A stretch of 64,000 bases of DNA, from positions 186,001 to 250,000 of the forward strand of contig CAWBJP010000009.1 of NCBI GenBank assembly GCA_963789165.1, written 5' to 3'. A program made the translations under genes and the position numbers. The notes beneath the pieces were generated by a model that made no database searches, was not told the origin of the DNA, and was given only the letters and a program-made list of their open reading frames with translations. The stretch's first letter is position 1. The number at the start of each line of letters is the position of its first letter. This document shows, in pieces, positions 29,465 through 38,948 of the stretch. This DNA is from CAWBJP01 sp963789165 (GTDB lineage Bacteria; Actinomycetota; Acidimicrobiia; IMCC26256; BP-133).

Positions 29465-30520
29465 ATGACCATCGACGACCAGAAGCTGGAGGCCTTCGTT
29501 CACCAGGCGATCGGCGACCTGGGGGCGGCCATCTCCGCCTGCCTGATCCACATCGGCGACAAGCTCGGCCTGTACAAGGCCATGGCCGGCGCCGGTCCGC
29601 TCACCCCCGGGGAGCTGGCGGCCCGGACCGCTACGGCCGAGCCATACATCCGCGAATGGCTCAACAACCAGGCCGCCGGGGGCTACGTCGGCTACGACCC
29701 CGCCACCGGACGCTACGAGCTGGCCCCCGAGCAGGCCGCCTGCCTGGCCGACGAGGACAGCCCGACGTTCGTGGTGGGGGGATTCGAGTCCGTGGCCTCC
29801 ACCTTCGTCGACGAGCCCAAGATCACCGCCGCCTTCCGCACCGGAGCGGGAGTCGGCTGGCACGAGCACGACGCCCGGCTTTTCCGGGGCACCGAGCGGC
29901 TCTTCCGCCCCGGATATCAGGCCAACCTGGTGGGATCGTGGCTGCCCGCCCTCGATGGCGTCACCGACAAGCTGGCGGCGGGCGCCACCGTGGCTGACGT
30001 CGGGTGCGGCCACGGTGCCTCCACCATCGTCATGGCCCAGGCCTTCCCGGCCTCCCGGTTCGTGGGCTTCGACTACCACGACGCCTCCATCGCCGCCGCC
30101 CGCAAGGCCGCCGCCGAAGCCGGCGTCGCCGAGCGGGTCAGCTTCGAGGTGGCCGGAGCCAAGGACTACCCGGGCACCTTCGATCTCGTCTGCCTCTTCG
30201 ACTGCCTCCACGACATGGGCGACCCGGTGGGGGCCGCTCGCCACATCTACCAGTCGCTGGCTCCCGACGGCTCCGTCCTGCTGGTCGAACCTCATGCCGG
30301 CGACCGGCCGGAAGAGAACTTCCACCCGCTCGGGCGGGCCTTCTACGGGTTCTCCACGCTCGTGTGCACGCCGGCCTCGCTGGCCCAGGAGGTGGGCCTG
30401 GCCCTCGGCACCTGCGCCGGTGAAGCCAGGCTCCGGACGGTCTTCGAGGAAGCCGGCTACAGCCGGTTCCGGCGGGCAACCGAGACGCCGATGAACCTCG
30501 TGCTGGAAGCTCGGCCCTGA
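29465..30520 (+). CDS. Class I SAM-dependent methyltransferase
   Basis: This is a 351-residue protein with an N-terminal winged-helix-like dimerisation region (LIHIGDKLGLYKAMAGAGPL.., LAARTATAEPYIREWL) and a Rossmann-fold methyltransferase domain. Motif I reads VADVGCGHGASTIVMA and the acidic residue follows in FVGFDYHDAS; FDLVCLFDCLHDMGDP is motif IV. This architecture is that of O-methyltransferase-like or Rv-type uncharacterised methyltransferases. The substrate is unknown. It sits 2 bases after the cupin gene and is followed by a terminator-like hairpin. Confidence 0.88.
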   Translation: MTIDDQKLEAFVHQAIGDLGAAISACLIHIGDKLGLYKAMAGAGPLTPGELAARTATAEPYIREWLNNQAAGGYVGYDPATGRYELAPEQAACLADEDSPTFVVGGFESVASTFVDEPKITAAFRTGAGVGWHEHDARLFRGTERLFRPGYQANLVGSWLPALDGVTDKLAAGATVADVGCGHGASTIVMAQAFPASRFVGFDYHDASIAAARKAAAEAGVAERVSFEVAGAKDYPGTFDLVCLFDCLHDMGDPVGAARHIYQSLAPDGSVLLVEPHAGDRPEENFHPLGRAFYGFSTLVCTPASLAQEVGLALGTCAGEARLRTVFEEAGYSRFRRATETPMNLVLEARP

Positions 30521-30524
30521 ACGC

Positions 30525-30556
30525 GAGGGTCGGGGCCGGTTTCGGTCCCGACCCTC
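30525..30556 (+). terminator. Hairpin after methyltransferase gene
   Basis: A 10-bp stem GAGGGTCGGG (30525-30534) pairs with CCCGACCCTC (30547-30556). No T run follows, so this is a likely but unproven terminator of the cyclase-cupin-methyltransferase group. Confidence 0.5.
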
Positions 30557-30599
30557 ACCTTCACCCGCTCATGCCACCGCCGAGCGTTCATGCGGAGAT

Positions 30600-32096
30600 A
30601 TGGTCGGGTCGGTGACCAGCCGGACCCGGCCCCGCCGCTCCCTGGCTGCGGTCTTTTCGGAGGCCACCCCCGAGTGGTGGGCCCTCCTGGCCTTGATCGC
30701 CACGTGGGTGGGGGTGTTCGGCGGGCTCGTGTTCCGGCGACACGACCGGTTCGCCTCCCAGACCTTCGACCTGGGGATCTTCGATCAGGCCGCCTGGCTG
30801 ATCTCCCGGGGCGGTGACCTGTTCATCTCCGTCCGGGGCCTGGACCTCCTCGGCCACCACGCCAACATGGGTCTGTTCCTGCTGGCTCCGTTCTACTGGT
30901 TGGGTGCCGGCCCCCACTTTCTCAACCTGATCCAGGTCGTCTCGCTGGCGCTGGGGGCGGTGCCCATCTTCCTCCTGGCCCGGGAGCGACTGGCCAGTGC
31001 CCGCCTGGCTCTGGTGCCGGCCGGCGCCTACCTCCTCCACCCCGCGCTCGGGTTCTTCGCCTGGGAGACGTTCCATCCCGACGTCATGGCCATCACCCCG
31101 CTGTTCTTCGCCTGGTGGTTCGCCCGCCGGGAACGCTGGGGATGGTTCGCGGCCTGCCTGATCTACGCCGTCTCCTGGAAGGAGGACGTGGCCCTGGCCG
31201 CGGTTGCCTTCGGCCTCGTGCTGCTCTTCCGCCGGCACCGGCGCGTCGGACTCCTCACCGCCGGGCTCGCCGCCGCCTGGTTCCTCTTCGTCAACCGCGT
31301 GCTGTTGCCCGGGGTCAGCGGCGAGGCCTTCTACGACCACCTCTTCAGCGGCCTGGGGGACTCGCCGTGGGAGATCGCCACCACCCTGCTGTTCCACCCC
31401 ACCCGGATCCTCCGCAGCCTCGGGGCGCCCGACGCCCGGACCTATGTGTGGCAGCTGATGGCGCCTTTCGGTTTCCTGCCCCTCCTCGCCCCCCTGCCCT
31501 TCGGGCTCGGCGCGCCTCAGTTCGTCCTGAATGTGGTGTCCGAAGCCAGCTTCACCCGGAGCATCAACTATCACTTCTCGTCCTTGCCCCTGACGGCCAT
31601 GACGCTGGCCACGGTGGAGGCCATCGCTTTTCTCGGACGGCGCCGGGCCGTGCGCCGGCTCCTGGTCGGGGTGGTGGCGGCCACCTCCCTGGCCGGTGCC
31701 GTCCTCTGGGGGGTGTCGCCCATCGGCCGGGAGTACGACACCGGCTACTGGCCCCTGGGCGCCGACCCGAGGCTTCCGTCCAAGCGGGAGGCGGTGCGGC
31801 TGCCTCCGGACGACGCCGCCGTCACCGCCACCTACGAGTTCGCGCCCCACCTGACCCACCGGCGGAAGATCTACGACTGGCCCAACCCCTGGGTGGGCAC
31901 GAACTACGGCCTGCACAACGACAGCGCGCCCGATCCGAACGTCGTGCAGTGGCTCGTCGTGGACCGCCGGCTGGTCGGGGACGGCGACCTGCTCGAGGAG
32001 ATCCTGGGTGACGGAGACTTCGAGGTGGTCTTCGATCGCGACGACATCGTGGTGGCGCAGCGGGTGGGCTCGGGTGCATCCCCGGGTGCCCGGTAG
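30600..32096 (+). CDS. DUF2079 polytopic membrane protein
   Basis: This is a 498-residue membrane protein with about 8-10 helices. The segment FASQTFDLGIFDQAAWLIS and the following GHHANMGLFLLAPFYWL are typical of the DUF2079 family, which resembles lipid-linked glycosyltransferases of the GT-C type. A soluble C-terminal part contains ATYEFAPHLTHRRKIYDWPN. Its enzymatic role is undefined; a cell-envelope sugar transfer function is inference from the fold. ATG 30600 is chosen; GGAG lies only 4 bases upstream. It is 13 bases before the sigma factor gene. Confidence 0.82.
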   Translation: MVGSVTSRTRPRRSLAAVFSEATPEWWALLALIATWVGVFGGLVFRRHDRFASQTFDLGIFDQAAWLISRGGDLFISVRGLDLLGHHANMGLFLLAPFYWLGAGPHFLNLIQVVSLALGAVPIFLLARERLASARLALVPAGAYLLHPALGFFAWETFHPDVMAITPLFFAWWFARRERWGWFAACLIYAVSWKEDVALAAVAFGLVLLFRRHRRVGLLTAGLAAAWFLFVNRVLLPGVSGEAFYDHLFSGLGDSPWEIATTLLFHPTRILRSLGAPDARTYVWQLMAPFGFLPLLAPLPFGLGAPQFVLNVVSEASFTRSINYHFSSLPLTAMTLATVEAIAFLGRRRAVRRLLVGVVAATSLAGAVLWGVSPIGREYDTGYWPLGADPRLPSKREAVRLPPDDAAVTATYEFAPHLTHRRKIYDWPNPWVGTNYGLHNDSAPDPNVVQWLVVDRRLVGDGDLLEEILGDGDFEVVFDRDDIVVAQRVGSGASPGAR

Positions 32097-32109
32097 GCTC
32101 CCCGGGATC

Positions 32110-32688
32110 ATGGCTGACCCGGCGACCTTCTCCGACCTCGCCATGCCCTACATGGGGCCGCTCTACTCCGCCGCCCTGCGGATGACGCGCAACCCGGCCG
32201 ACGCCGAGGACCTCGTCCAGGAGACCTACCTGCGGGCCTACCGCGGCTTCGACTCCTTCCAGGAGGGCACCAACCTCAAAGCGTGGCTGTACCGGATCCT
32301 GACCAACACGTTCATCAACCAGTACCGGGCGGCCAAGCGCCGCCCCGAGCAGAGCGACATCGAGGACGTGGAGGACCTCTACCTCTACCGCCGGCTCGGG
32401 GGCCTGGAAGCGGCGATGGCCGGGCGCAGCCCTGAGACGGAGGTGCTCGAGGGCATCCCCGACGCCGAGGTGAAGGAGGCGCTCGAGTCCCTTCCCGAGC
32501 AGTTCCGCATGGCCGTCCTGCTTGCCGACGTGGAAGGTTTCGCGTACAAGGAGATCGCCGAAATCCTCGACATTCCTATCGGAACGGTCATGAGCAGACT
32601 GCATCGCGGAAGAAAGCAGCTCCAGAAACGGTTATGGGATTACGCCGTCGAACGAGGGATCGCCACCGGAACCGGCCCGGGGCGCTGA
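32110..32688 (+). CDS. ECF sigma factor, SigR/SigH type
   Basis: This is a 192-residue group 4 sigma factor. Region 2 reads LYSAALRMTRNPADAEDLVQETYLRAYRGFDSF..NLKAWLYRILTNTFINQYR, with the -10 recognition helix. Region 4 (LESLPEQFRMAVLLADVEGFAYKEIAEIL..IPIGTVMSRLHRGRKQLQKRL) is the -35 helix-turn-helix. Sequence and the adjacent zinc anti-sigma gene point to the SigR/SigH thiol-oxidative stress group. It should direct RNA polymerase to thiol-stress promoters when released from its partner. Confidence 0.92.
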   Translation: MADPATFSDLAMPYMGPLYSAALRMTRNPADAEDLVQETYLRAYRGFDSFQEGTNLKAWLYRILTNTFINQYRAAKRRPEQSDIEDVEDLYLYRRLGGLEAAMAGRSPETEVLEGIPDAEVKEALESLPEQFRMAVLLADVEGFAYKEIAEILDIPIGTVMSRLHRGRKQLQKRLWDYAVERGIATGTGPGR

Positions 32689-32712
32689 TCGCCGAGGGGA
32701 ACGTTCTCACAC

Positions 32713-32943
32713 GTGGACTGCAACGAAGCGATACACGAGATCTACCACTATCTGGACGGCGAACTGACCGAGGAGAAACGGGCGCTGATCGCCCGCCACC
32801 TCGGCTACTGCCCGCCCTGTGCCAACGGGTTCGACTTCGAGGCGGAACTCCGGTCCCTCATCGCCCGCAAGTGCCGCGATGACGTGCCGCCTGATCTGCG
32901 CCGGCGCATCGCCGAAGCCATCGGGCACGAACCGCCTCCGTAG
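32713..32943 (+). CDS. Zinc-containing anti-sigma factor, RsrA-like
   Basis: This is a 76-residue ZAS-domain protein. The zinc/redox motif is present: C3 near the start, then H29-x3-C33-x2-C36 in HLGYCPPC. RsrA-family proteins hold the sigma factor in the reduced zinc form and release it on disulfide formation; the same is inferred for the sigma factor 24 bases upstream. The start is GTG. It is shorter than Streptomyces RsrA, chiefly at the C-terminus. Confidence 0.88.
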   Translation: MDCNEAIHEIYHYLDGELTEEKRALIARHLGYCPPCANGFDFEAELRSLIARKCRDDVPPDLRRRIAEAIGHEPPP

Positions 32944-33016
32944 CTCCCTGGCGTATCCGGGAGCTGGGCACCCGCCCAGTACCATGGGGAATGGAACCCC
33001 ACCCTCGGAGGATCGA

Positions 33017-33248
33017 GTGAAGGCCGGACGCGTCGCAGTCGTTGTCGTTGATCATCTTCGTCGCCGGTGCCGCCCCGGCGGCGGCCGCGCCGCTGCTGGC
33101 CGTGGTGAAGCGTCCGTGGCACTACTGGCTCTCCGTCGTGCTGGCGCTGAGCGTCGTCGGGCTCGCCGGGATGCTGATCATCGGCTACCTGGTTCGGGTG
33201 GTCATGGCCAAGTACGGCATCCGGGTGGGGAGGCGGTCGGCCGGGTGA
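33017..33248 (+). CDS. Small membrane protein (frameshifted)
   Basis: This is a protein of about 76 residues. GTG 33017 has GGAGG 4 bases upstream and reads MKAGRVAVVVV; the continuation lies one frame over (IIFVAGAAPAAAAPLLAV..), so a one-base shift at about 33046-33051 (gttgatc) is inferred. Two hydrophobic segments follow, the second being WLSVVLALSVVGLAGMLIIGYLV, with a basic C-terminus. No family is recognised. Its stop overlaps the start of the zincin (GTGA), suggesting a membrane partner of that protein or an unrelated operon member. Confidence 0.6.
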
Positions 33249-34325
33249 CGGCCGGCGCTTCCGTTCCGTTTCCCGAGCCGGTCGACTGGCGCCTGGCCCA
33301 GCGGCTGGCCCGCCGGGTGGCGGGCCGGGACCCGTTGGAACGCTCTTACCTCTTCGCGTCGCTCCAGGCCGACTTCGAGGAGGCCACCGTCCGGGCCGAA
33401 GCCCTGGTAGGCGAGTTCACGGGCCTGACGGCCCCGGACGACCCGGCCCGGGCCCTGGTGCTCGACCGTCAGGGTTGGGTGGATGCCAATGTCGCCTCTT
33501 TCCGCCGCACGTTGGAGCCCTTCACCCGCCGGGTCGGCGAGCGGATGGCCAAGAGCTCCTTCGCTCCGGTGGGTCGGTCCGTGGCCGGGGCCGAGATGGG
33601 GGTGTTGCTGGGCTTCCTGGCCCAGCGGGTCCTCGGCCAGTACGACCTGCTCGTCCCCGAGGAGGGCGAGAACAGCGACGCCGTGTACTACGTCGGCCCC
33701 AACATCCTGTCGCTGGAGAAGCGCTTCGGCTTCCGCCCGGGCGACTTCCGGCTCTGGATCGCCCTCCACGAGGTGACCCACCGGGCCCAGTTCCGGGCCG
33801 TGCCCTGGATGAAGGGCTACTTCCTCTCCCTGGTCGAGGGTTCCCTGTCGATGATCGAACCCGACCCGAAGCGGCTGGTCCGGGCCCTGGAGCGGGCCGC
33901 CGAGTCCGCCCGCCGGGGCCGCAACCCCCTGGACGACGGCGGCCTCGTGGGCCTGTTCGCCACCGACGAGCAGCGGGTGGTGATCGACCAGGTGCAGGCG
34001 CTCATGTCGCTGCTCGAAGGCCACGGCAACGTGGTCATGGACCGCCTGGGCGAACGCCACGTGCGGGGCGTGGAACGCATGTCGAACGTGCTCAAGGCCC
34101 GGCGCAGCCGCCGGCGGGGTGGCCGGCCAGATGCGCAAACTGTTCGGGATCGAGATGAAGATGCGCCAGTACGAGGTCGGCGAACGCTTCATCACCGGCG
34201 TCGAGGAACGCCAGGGCCTCGCCGCCCTCGACGTCGCCTGGCGCAGCCCCGACCACCTTCCCACCCTCCCCGAACTGGAGGACCCCGACCGTTGGCTCGA
34301 CCGGGTGGCCGCCAAGACGGGTTAG
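33245..34325 (+). CDS. Zincin metallopeptidase-like protein, F420-associated type (DUF2342; frameshifted)
   Basis: This is a protein of about 360 residues with the zinc motif HEVTH in LWIALHEVTHRAQF and the preceding YYVGPNILSLEKRF. It matches the actinobacterial zinc-dependent metalloprotease family also annotated as coenzyme-F420-biosynthesis-associated. In mycobacteria its gene (Rv3626c, from memory) lies next to tilS, as here. The frame changes near 34100-34118: first frame ..SNVLKARR, second frame AAGGVAGQMRKLFGIEMKMRQYEVGERF... The start is GTG 33245, overlapping the upstream stop. The stop shares one base with the tilS start. The substrate is unknown. Confidence 0.8.
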
Positions 34326-35615
34326 TGGCGGACTTCGGCGGGCTCGAGAGTCCCGTGGTGGTCGGCTGCTCGGGCGGGACCGACTCGACCGCCCTCCTCG
34401 CCCTGGCCGCCGGCGCCGGCCTCGAGCCCACCGCCGTCCACGTGGACCACTGCGCCCGCCCCGGCAGCGCCGCCGAGGCCGACGTCGTGGCCGGCTTCGC
34501 CGCCCGCCTGGGGACGGGCTTTTTGGCTGAGCGGGCACCGACCCCACCCGGCCCCGGCTTCGAGGCCAGGGCCCGGGACGGGCGCTACGCCGCTCTGGAG
34601 CGGGCCCGGGCGGCCGTGGGCGCCAGCTCCATCCTGGTCGGGCACACCCGCGATGATCAGGCCGAGACCGTCCTCCTCAACGTCCTCCGGGGCGGAGCGA
34701 CCACCGGGATGGCCGGCATCCCTCCCCGGCGGGACCGCATCGTCAGGCCGCTCCTCGGCGTGCCCCGGGCGGAGCTGGCCGACTTCTGCGTCCGCCTCGG
34801 GATCGACCCCGTCGTCGACCCCATGAACGCCGACCCGGCCCACCGGCGGGTCTGGCTCCGCCGGGAGATGATCCCGGCCCTGGAGGAGACCGCCGACCGG
34901 GATCTGCGGGCGCTCCTGGCCCGGCAGGCCGCCGTGGCCCGGGCCGAGTCGAATCTGCTCGACGACCTGGCCGGCGAAGCCCTCACCGCCGCCGGCGACC
35001 CGCCCGAGACCGCCGCCCTGGCCCGGCTGCCCGAAGCCCTGGCCCGACGGGCGCTCCGGCTGTGGCTGGGTCCGCCCGCCCCCTCCGCCGGCCACATCGA
35101 GGCCGTCATGGGGGTCGTGACCGGCCGGCATCGGGCCGCCGACCTGCCCGGGGGCATCCGGGTGGTGCGGGGTGGCGGCCGCCTCCACCGGGTCGAGGAA
35201 CCCCCCGCCGGGGGTGGGCCCGTACCCGTCGATCTGCCCGGCACGGCCTCGGGCCACGGGCGTCCGCCTGGAGGCGTGGGTGGAACGGGGCGTCCCGGTG
35301 CGCTGGCCCGACGGGCGCTGGACGGCGGTGCTCGACGCCGAGCGGGCCGGGGCCGCCGGCGTCCTGCGGACGGCGACGCCCGGCGAGCGGTTCGTGCCCC
35401 TGGGTCTCGTCGGGCACAAGTCGGTGACCGACGCCCTGGCCGAGGCCGGTGTCCCCGCCGAACAGCGGGCCCGGCATCCACTCCTGGCCAGCCCGGCTGG
35501 CGAGGTGATCTGGCTGGTCGGGTACCGTGTCGACGACCGCGTGCGGGTGTCCGGTGCGACCCGGCGCTTCCTGTGGGTGACGGTTGAGGCGGTAGAGGGG
35601 GGCAGCCGGGGGTGA
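34325..35615 (+). CDS. tilS: tRNA(Ile)-lysidine synthase (frameshifted)
   Basis: This enzyme uses ATP and lysine to modify C34 of tRNA-Ile(CAU) so that it reads AUA; it is essential. The PP-loop VVGCSGGTDSTALLAL and the region HTRDDQAETVLLNVLRG.. are canonical, as are RDRIVRPLL and MNADPAHRRVWLRREMIP. One extra C near 35254 (GGGCCACGG) shifts the frame; after it the C-terminal domain continues GVRLEAWVERGVPVRWPDGRW to ..VEAVEGGSRG. GTG overlaps the zincin stop by one base and the TilS stop overlaps the hpt start. Confidence 0.92.
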
Positions 35616-36145
35616 ACGATCCCAATCTGGGGCCGATGGTCGTCTCCGAGGACGAGCTGCGGAGCCGGGTGGCGGAGTTGGGGAAGGACATCACCTCCGA
35701 CTACCAGGACCGCCCGCCCCTCCTCGTCGGGGTCCTCAAAGGCGCCTTCATGTTCATGAGCGACCTGGCCCGGGCCATCGACCTGCCGCTGGAGCTCGAC
35801 TTCATGGCCGTGTCCTCCTACGGATCCGCCACCAAGACGTCGGGGGTGGTCCGGATCATCAAGGACCTCGACGCCGACCTCTCGGGACGCGACGTCCTCA
35901 TCGTGGAGGACATCGTCGATTCCGGCCTCACGCTCGCCTACCTGCGCAAGAACCTCGCCGCCCGCTCCCCCGCGACCCTCGAGGTGTGCTCCCTCCTGGT
36001 CAAGGAGGGCCTCCAGAAGGTCGACCCCGACCTGCGCTACGTCGGCTTCCGTATCCCTCCCACGTTCGTGATCGGTTACGGACTCGACGTCGACGAGCGC
36101 TACCGCAACCTGCCTTATGTCTGTGAGTACGCCGGCCCCCTGTAG
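35612..36145 (+). CDS. hpt: Hypoxanthine phosphoribosyltransferase
   Basis: This purine-salvage enzyme makes IMP or GMP from hypoxanthine or guanine and PRPP. The 177-residue protein has LLVGVLKGAFMFMSDLAR, AVSSYGSATKTSG, and the PRPP-binding loop DVLIVEDIVDSGLTLAYL. GTG starts inside the tilS stop. It belongs to the tilS-hpt-ftsH-folE order conserved in actinobacteria and complements the de novo purine genes later in the window. Confidence 0.95.
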   Translation: MNDPNLGPMVVSEDELRSRVAELGKDITSDYQDRPPLLVGVLKGAFMFMSDLARAIDLPLELDFMAVSSYGSATKTSGVVRIIKDLDADLSGRDVLIVEDIVDSGLTLAYLRKNLAARSPATLEVCSLLVKEGLQKVDPDLRYVGFRIPPTFVIGYGLDVDERYRNLPYVCEYAGPL

Positions 36146-36182
36146 CCTGTGGTGACCCCAGATCGATCGGAGTCCTCGAGCT

Positions 36183-38093
36183 GTGAACCGCGCCGTGCGC
36201 ACGACCATCGTCTATGTCCTGGCGGCCCTGGTCGGCTTCTTCATCCTGGCCCAGGCGTTCAGCGGCGGCGAGGAGCGTAAGCGCATCGATGTCGTCCAGT
36301 ACCGGAAGCTGCTGGCGCGCGACGAGGTGGCGGCGGCCAAGCTCTACGACAAGGACAATCTGATCAAGGGCGAGCTGGAGAACGGGGACAAGTTCGAGAT
36401 CAAGTACCCCGCCGAGTTCAGCGACGAGGTCACCCAGATGACCGTCGACGCCGGGGTGAATCTCCCCGTCGACAACCAGAAGGAGAGCCTCTGGCTCACT
36501 CTCCTGTTCAACTTCGCCCCCTTCGTGCTCATCATCGCCGTCATCGCCTTCTTCATGAACCAGGCCCAGGGGGGCGGCAACAAGGTCATGAGCTTCGGCA
36601 AGGCCAAGCCGAAGATGGTGACCAAGGACACGCCGAAGGTCACCTTCGCCGACGTGGCCGGCGTCGACGAGGCCATCGAGGAGCTCCAGGAGATCAAGGA
36701 CTTCCTCGAAGCCCCCCAGAAGTTCCGCCAGATGGGGGCCAAGATCCCCAAGGGCGTCCTGCTTTTCGGCCCGCCGGGCACGGGCAAGACGCTGCTGGCC
36801 CGGGCTGTGGCGGGCGAGGCCGGGGTCCCGTTCTTCTCCATCTCCGGCTCCGACTTCGTCGAGATGTTCGTGGGCGTCGGGGCGTCGCGGGTCCGGGACC
36901 TGTTCGAGCAGGCCAAGAACTCCGCCCCGGCCATCGTCTTCGTTGACGAGATCGACGCCGTGGGTCGCCACCGCGGGGCCGGGCTCGGCGGAGGCCACGA
37001 CGAGCGCGAGCAGACCCTCAACCAGCTCCTGGTGGAGATGGACGGCTTCGACATGCGCCAGGGCGTCATCCTCATCGCCGCCACCAATCGCCCCGACATC
37101 CTCGACCCCGCCCTGCTGCGTCCGGGGCGCTTCGACCGCCAGATCGTGGTCGACCGCCCCGACCTGGAGGGCCGGAAGGCGATCCTCAACGTCCACGCCC
37201 GGGGCAAGCCGCTGGACAAGGAGGTCAACCTCGACGTCATGGCCCGGCGCACGCCCGGCTTCACCGGGGCCGACCTGGCCAACCTGATGAACGAGGCCAC
37301 CCTCCTGGCCGCCCGCAAGGGACGGGAGACGGTGTCGAACCGGGACATGGAGGAGGCCGTCGACCGGGTGGTGGCCGGCCCCGAGCGCAAGAGCCGCATC
37401 ATCTCCGAGAAGGAGAAGCTGGTCATCGCCTACCACGAGGGCGGCCACGCCCTGGTGTCCCACGCCCTGCCCAACGCCGACCCGGTCCACAAGGTGTCGA
37501 TCATTCCCCGGGGCCGGGCCCTGGGTTACACGCTCACCCTGCCCATCGAGGACAAATACCTGGTCACCCGCTCGGAGTTGAACGACGACCTGGCCATGCT
37601 GCTCGGGGGGCGGACGGCCGAGGAGCTCATCTTCATGGACCCCACCACCGGGGCCCAGAACGACATCGAGCGGGCCACCAAGGTGGCCCGGGCGATGGTC
37701 ACCGAGTACGGCATGAGCGACGAGCTCGGACCCATGCAGTTCGGCCAGCATCACGGTGAGGTGTTCCTGGGCCGGGACTTCGCCTCCCAGCCCGACTACT
37801 CCGACGAGGTGGCGGCCCGCATCGACTCCGAGGTCCGCTGGCTGATCGACAACGCCCACAACGTCGCCCTCGACATCCTCACCACCTACCGCGGCGTCCT
37901 CGACCAGATGGCCGCCGCCCTCATGGAGCGCGAGACCCTCGAAACCGAGGAGGTCATGGCCATCCTGGACCAGGTGCCCAAGTGGTTGGGGCCCAGCTCC
38001 AACGGCGCCGCTCTCGCCCCCCGGCCCCGGACGTCGGCCCCGCCCACCTCGTCTCCCTCGGTCGCCGCCAGCCCGCCGCCCGAGGCACCTTGA
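36183..38093 (+). CDS. ftsH: ATP-dependent zinc metalloprotease FtsH
   Basis: This membrane-anchored AAA+ protease degrades misfolded membrane and regulatory proteins. The 636-residue protein has an N-terminal helix (TIVYVLAALVGFFILAQ), an extracytoplasmic domain, a second helix (FAPFVLIIAVIAFFM), and an AAA domain with Walker A GPPGTGKTLLARAVAG, pore loop SDFVEMFVGVGASR, Walker B IVFVDEIDAVG and SRH ATNRPDILDPALLRPGRFDR. The protease site reads HEGGH, where HEAGH is usual; both His and the Glu remain. The start is GTG and the C-terminal tail is Pro/Ser/Ala-rich. Confidence 0.97.
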   Translation: MNRAVRTTIVYVLAALVGFFILAQAFSGGEERKRIDVVQYRKLLARDEVAAAKLYDKDNLIKGELENGDKFEIKYPAEFSDEVTQMTVDAGVNLPVDNQKESLWLTLLFNFAPFVLIIAVIAFFMNQAQGGGNKVMSFGKAKPKMVTKDTPKVTFADVAGVDEAIEELQEIKDFLEAPQKFRQMGAKIPKGVLLFGPPGTGKTLLARAVAGEAGVPFFSISGSDFVEMFVGVGASRVRDLFEQAKNSAPAIVFVDEIDAVGRHRGAGLGGGHDEREQTLNQLLVEMDGFDMRQGVILIAATNRPDILDPALLRPGRFDRQIVVDRPDLEGRKAILNVHARGKPLDKEVNLDVMARRTPGFTGADLANLMNEATLLAARKGRETVSNRDMEEAVDRVVAGPERKSRIISEKEKLVIAYHEGGHALVSHALPNADPVHKVSIIPRGRALGYTLTLPIEDKYLVTRSELNDDLAMLLGGRTAEELIFMDPTTGAQNDIERATKVARAMVTEYGMSDELGPMQFGQHHGEVFLGRDFASQPDYSDEVAARIDSEVRWLIDNAHNVALDILTTYRGVLDQMAAALMERETLETEEVMAILDQVPKWLGPSSNGAALAPRPRTSAPPTSSPSVAASPPPEAP

Positions 38094-38701
38094 GCGAACC
38101 CGGCCTCCGGCCTGTCCCCCACGAGCCGGGCGGCGTCGATCAGCCGAGGATCGAGCGGGCCGTCCGGGAGATCCTCGAAGCCATCGGTGAGGACCCGGAG
38201 CGGGACGGCCTGGCCCGCACCCCGGAGCGCATCGGTGAGATGTTCGCCGACATCTTCTCCGGCCTCCACGAGGACCCCGCCAGCCACCTCACCGTACGGT
38301 TCGAGGCTGATCACGACGAGATGGTCATGGTGCGGGACATTCCCTGCTACTCCATCTGTGAACACCACCTGGTGCCCTTCTTCGGGAAGGCTCACGTCGC
38401 CTACATCCCGGGTGCGGACGGCTGTATCACCGGCCTGTCCAAGCTGGCCCGGCTGATCGACGGGTACGCCCGCCGGCCGCAGGTCCAGGAGCGCCTCACC
38501 ACCCAGATCGCCGACGCCATCGACCGGGTGCTGAAACCGGCCGGCGTCTTCGTCGTCATCGAGGCGGAGCACCTGTGCATGTCCATGCGGGGGGTGCGAA
38601 AGCCCGGTCACGTGACCGTGACCTCGGCCGTGCGGGGCCTGTTCAAGAAGAATCCCGCCACCCGGGCCGAGGCCATGAGCCTGATCCGCGACTCCCGCTG
38701 A
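38090..38701 (+). CDS. folE: GTP cyclohydrolase I
   Basis: This enzyme forms dihydroneopterin triphosphate from GTP, the first step of folate synthesis. The 203-residue protein has the zinc/active-site elements YSICEHHLVPFFGKAHVAYIP (Cys, His, His), LSKLARLIDGYARRPQVQERL and VIEAEHLCMSMRGV (second His-Leu-Cys). I chose TTG 38090 because it overlaps the ftsH stop (TTGA) and gives the usual N-terminal length. folP, a later step, lies at 42082 beyond the PSD/deiminase/MATE unit. Confidence 0.95.
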   Translation: MSEPGLRPVPHEPGGVDQPRIERAVREILEAIGEDPERDGLARTPERIGEMFADIFSGLHEDPASHLTVRFEADHDEMVMVRDIPCYSICEHHLVPFFGKAHVAYIPGADGCITGLSKLARLIDGYARRPQVQERLTTQIADAIDRVLKPAGVFVVIEAEHLCMSMRGVRKPGHVTVTSAVRGLFKKNPATRAEAMSLIRDSR

Positions 38702-38948
38702 GCCGTACCCCCGAGAAAAAGGGCAGGTGAGGTGGTTTAAGCCTGGCACTTCCTGGGAACGTGAGCGGCCAGGAATGTAAGGGGCTGTTGACGGAGCGTA
38801 GGGCTACATCAGGACGTTCTTCGCCTACTGAGTCTTCCTAGCGGGCACACGGGTCGGGAGAGTATCTCCGCCCCGTCAAATCCATCTTTCGTGAGGGAAA
38901 CCCACCTCCCCCTGTAGTGACTCGCGCCCTGTCGACTGAGGAGGGCAC

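Noticed and set aside
36183..38093. FtsH HEGGH as an inactivated protease site
   Set aside because: The change is only Ala to Gly between the zinc ligands; both histidines and the catalytic glutamate are kept, so activity is expected.
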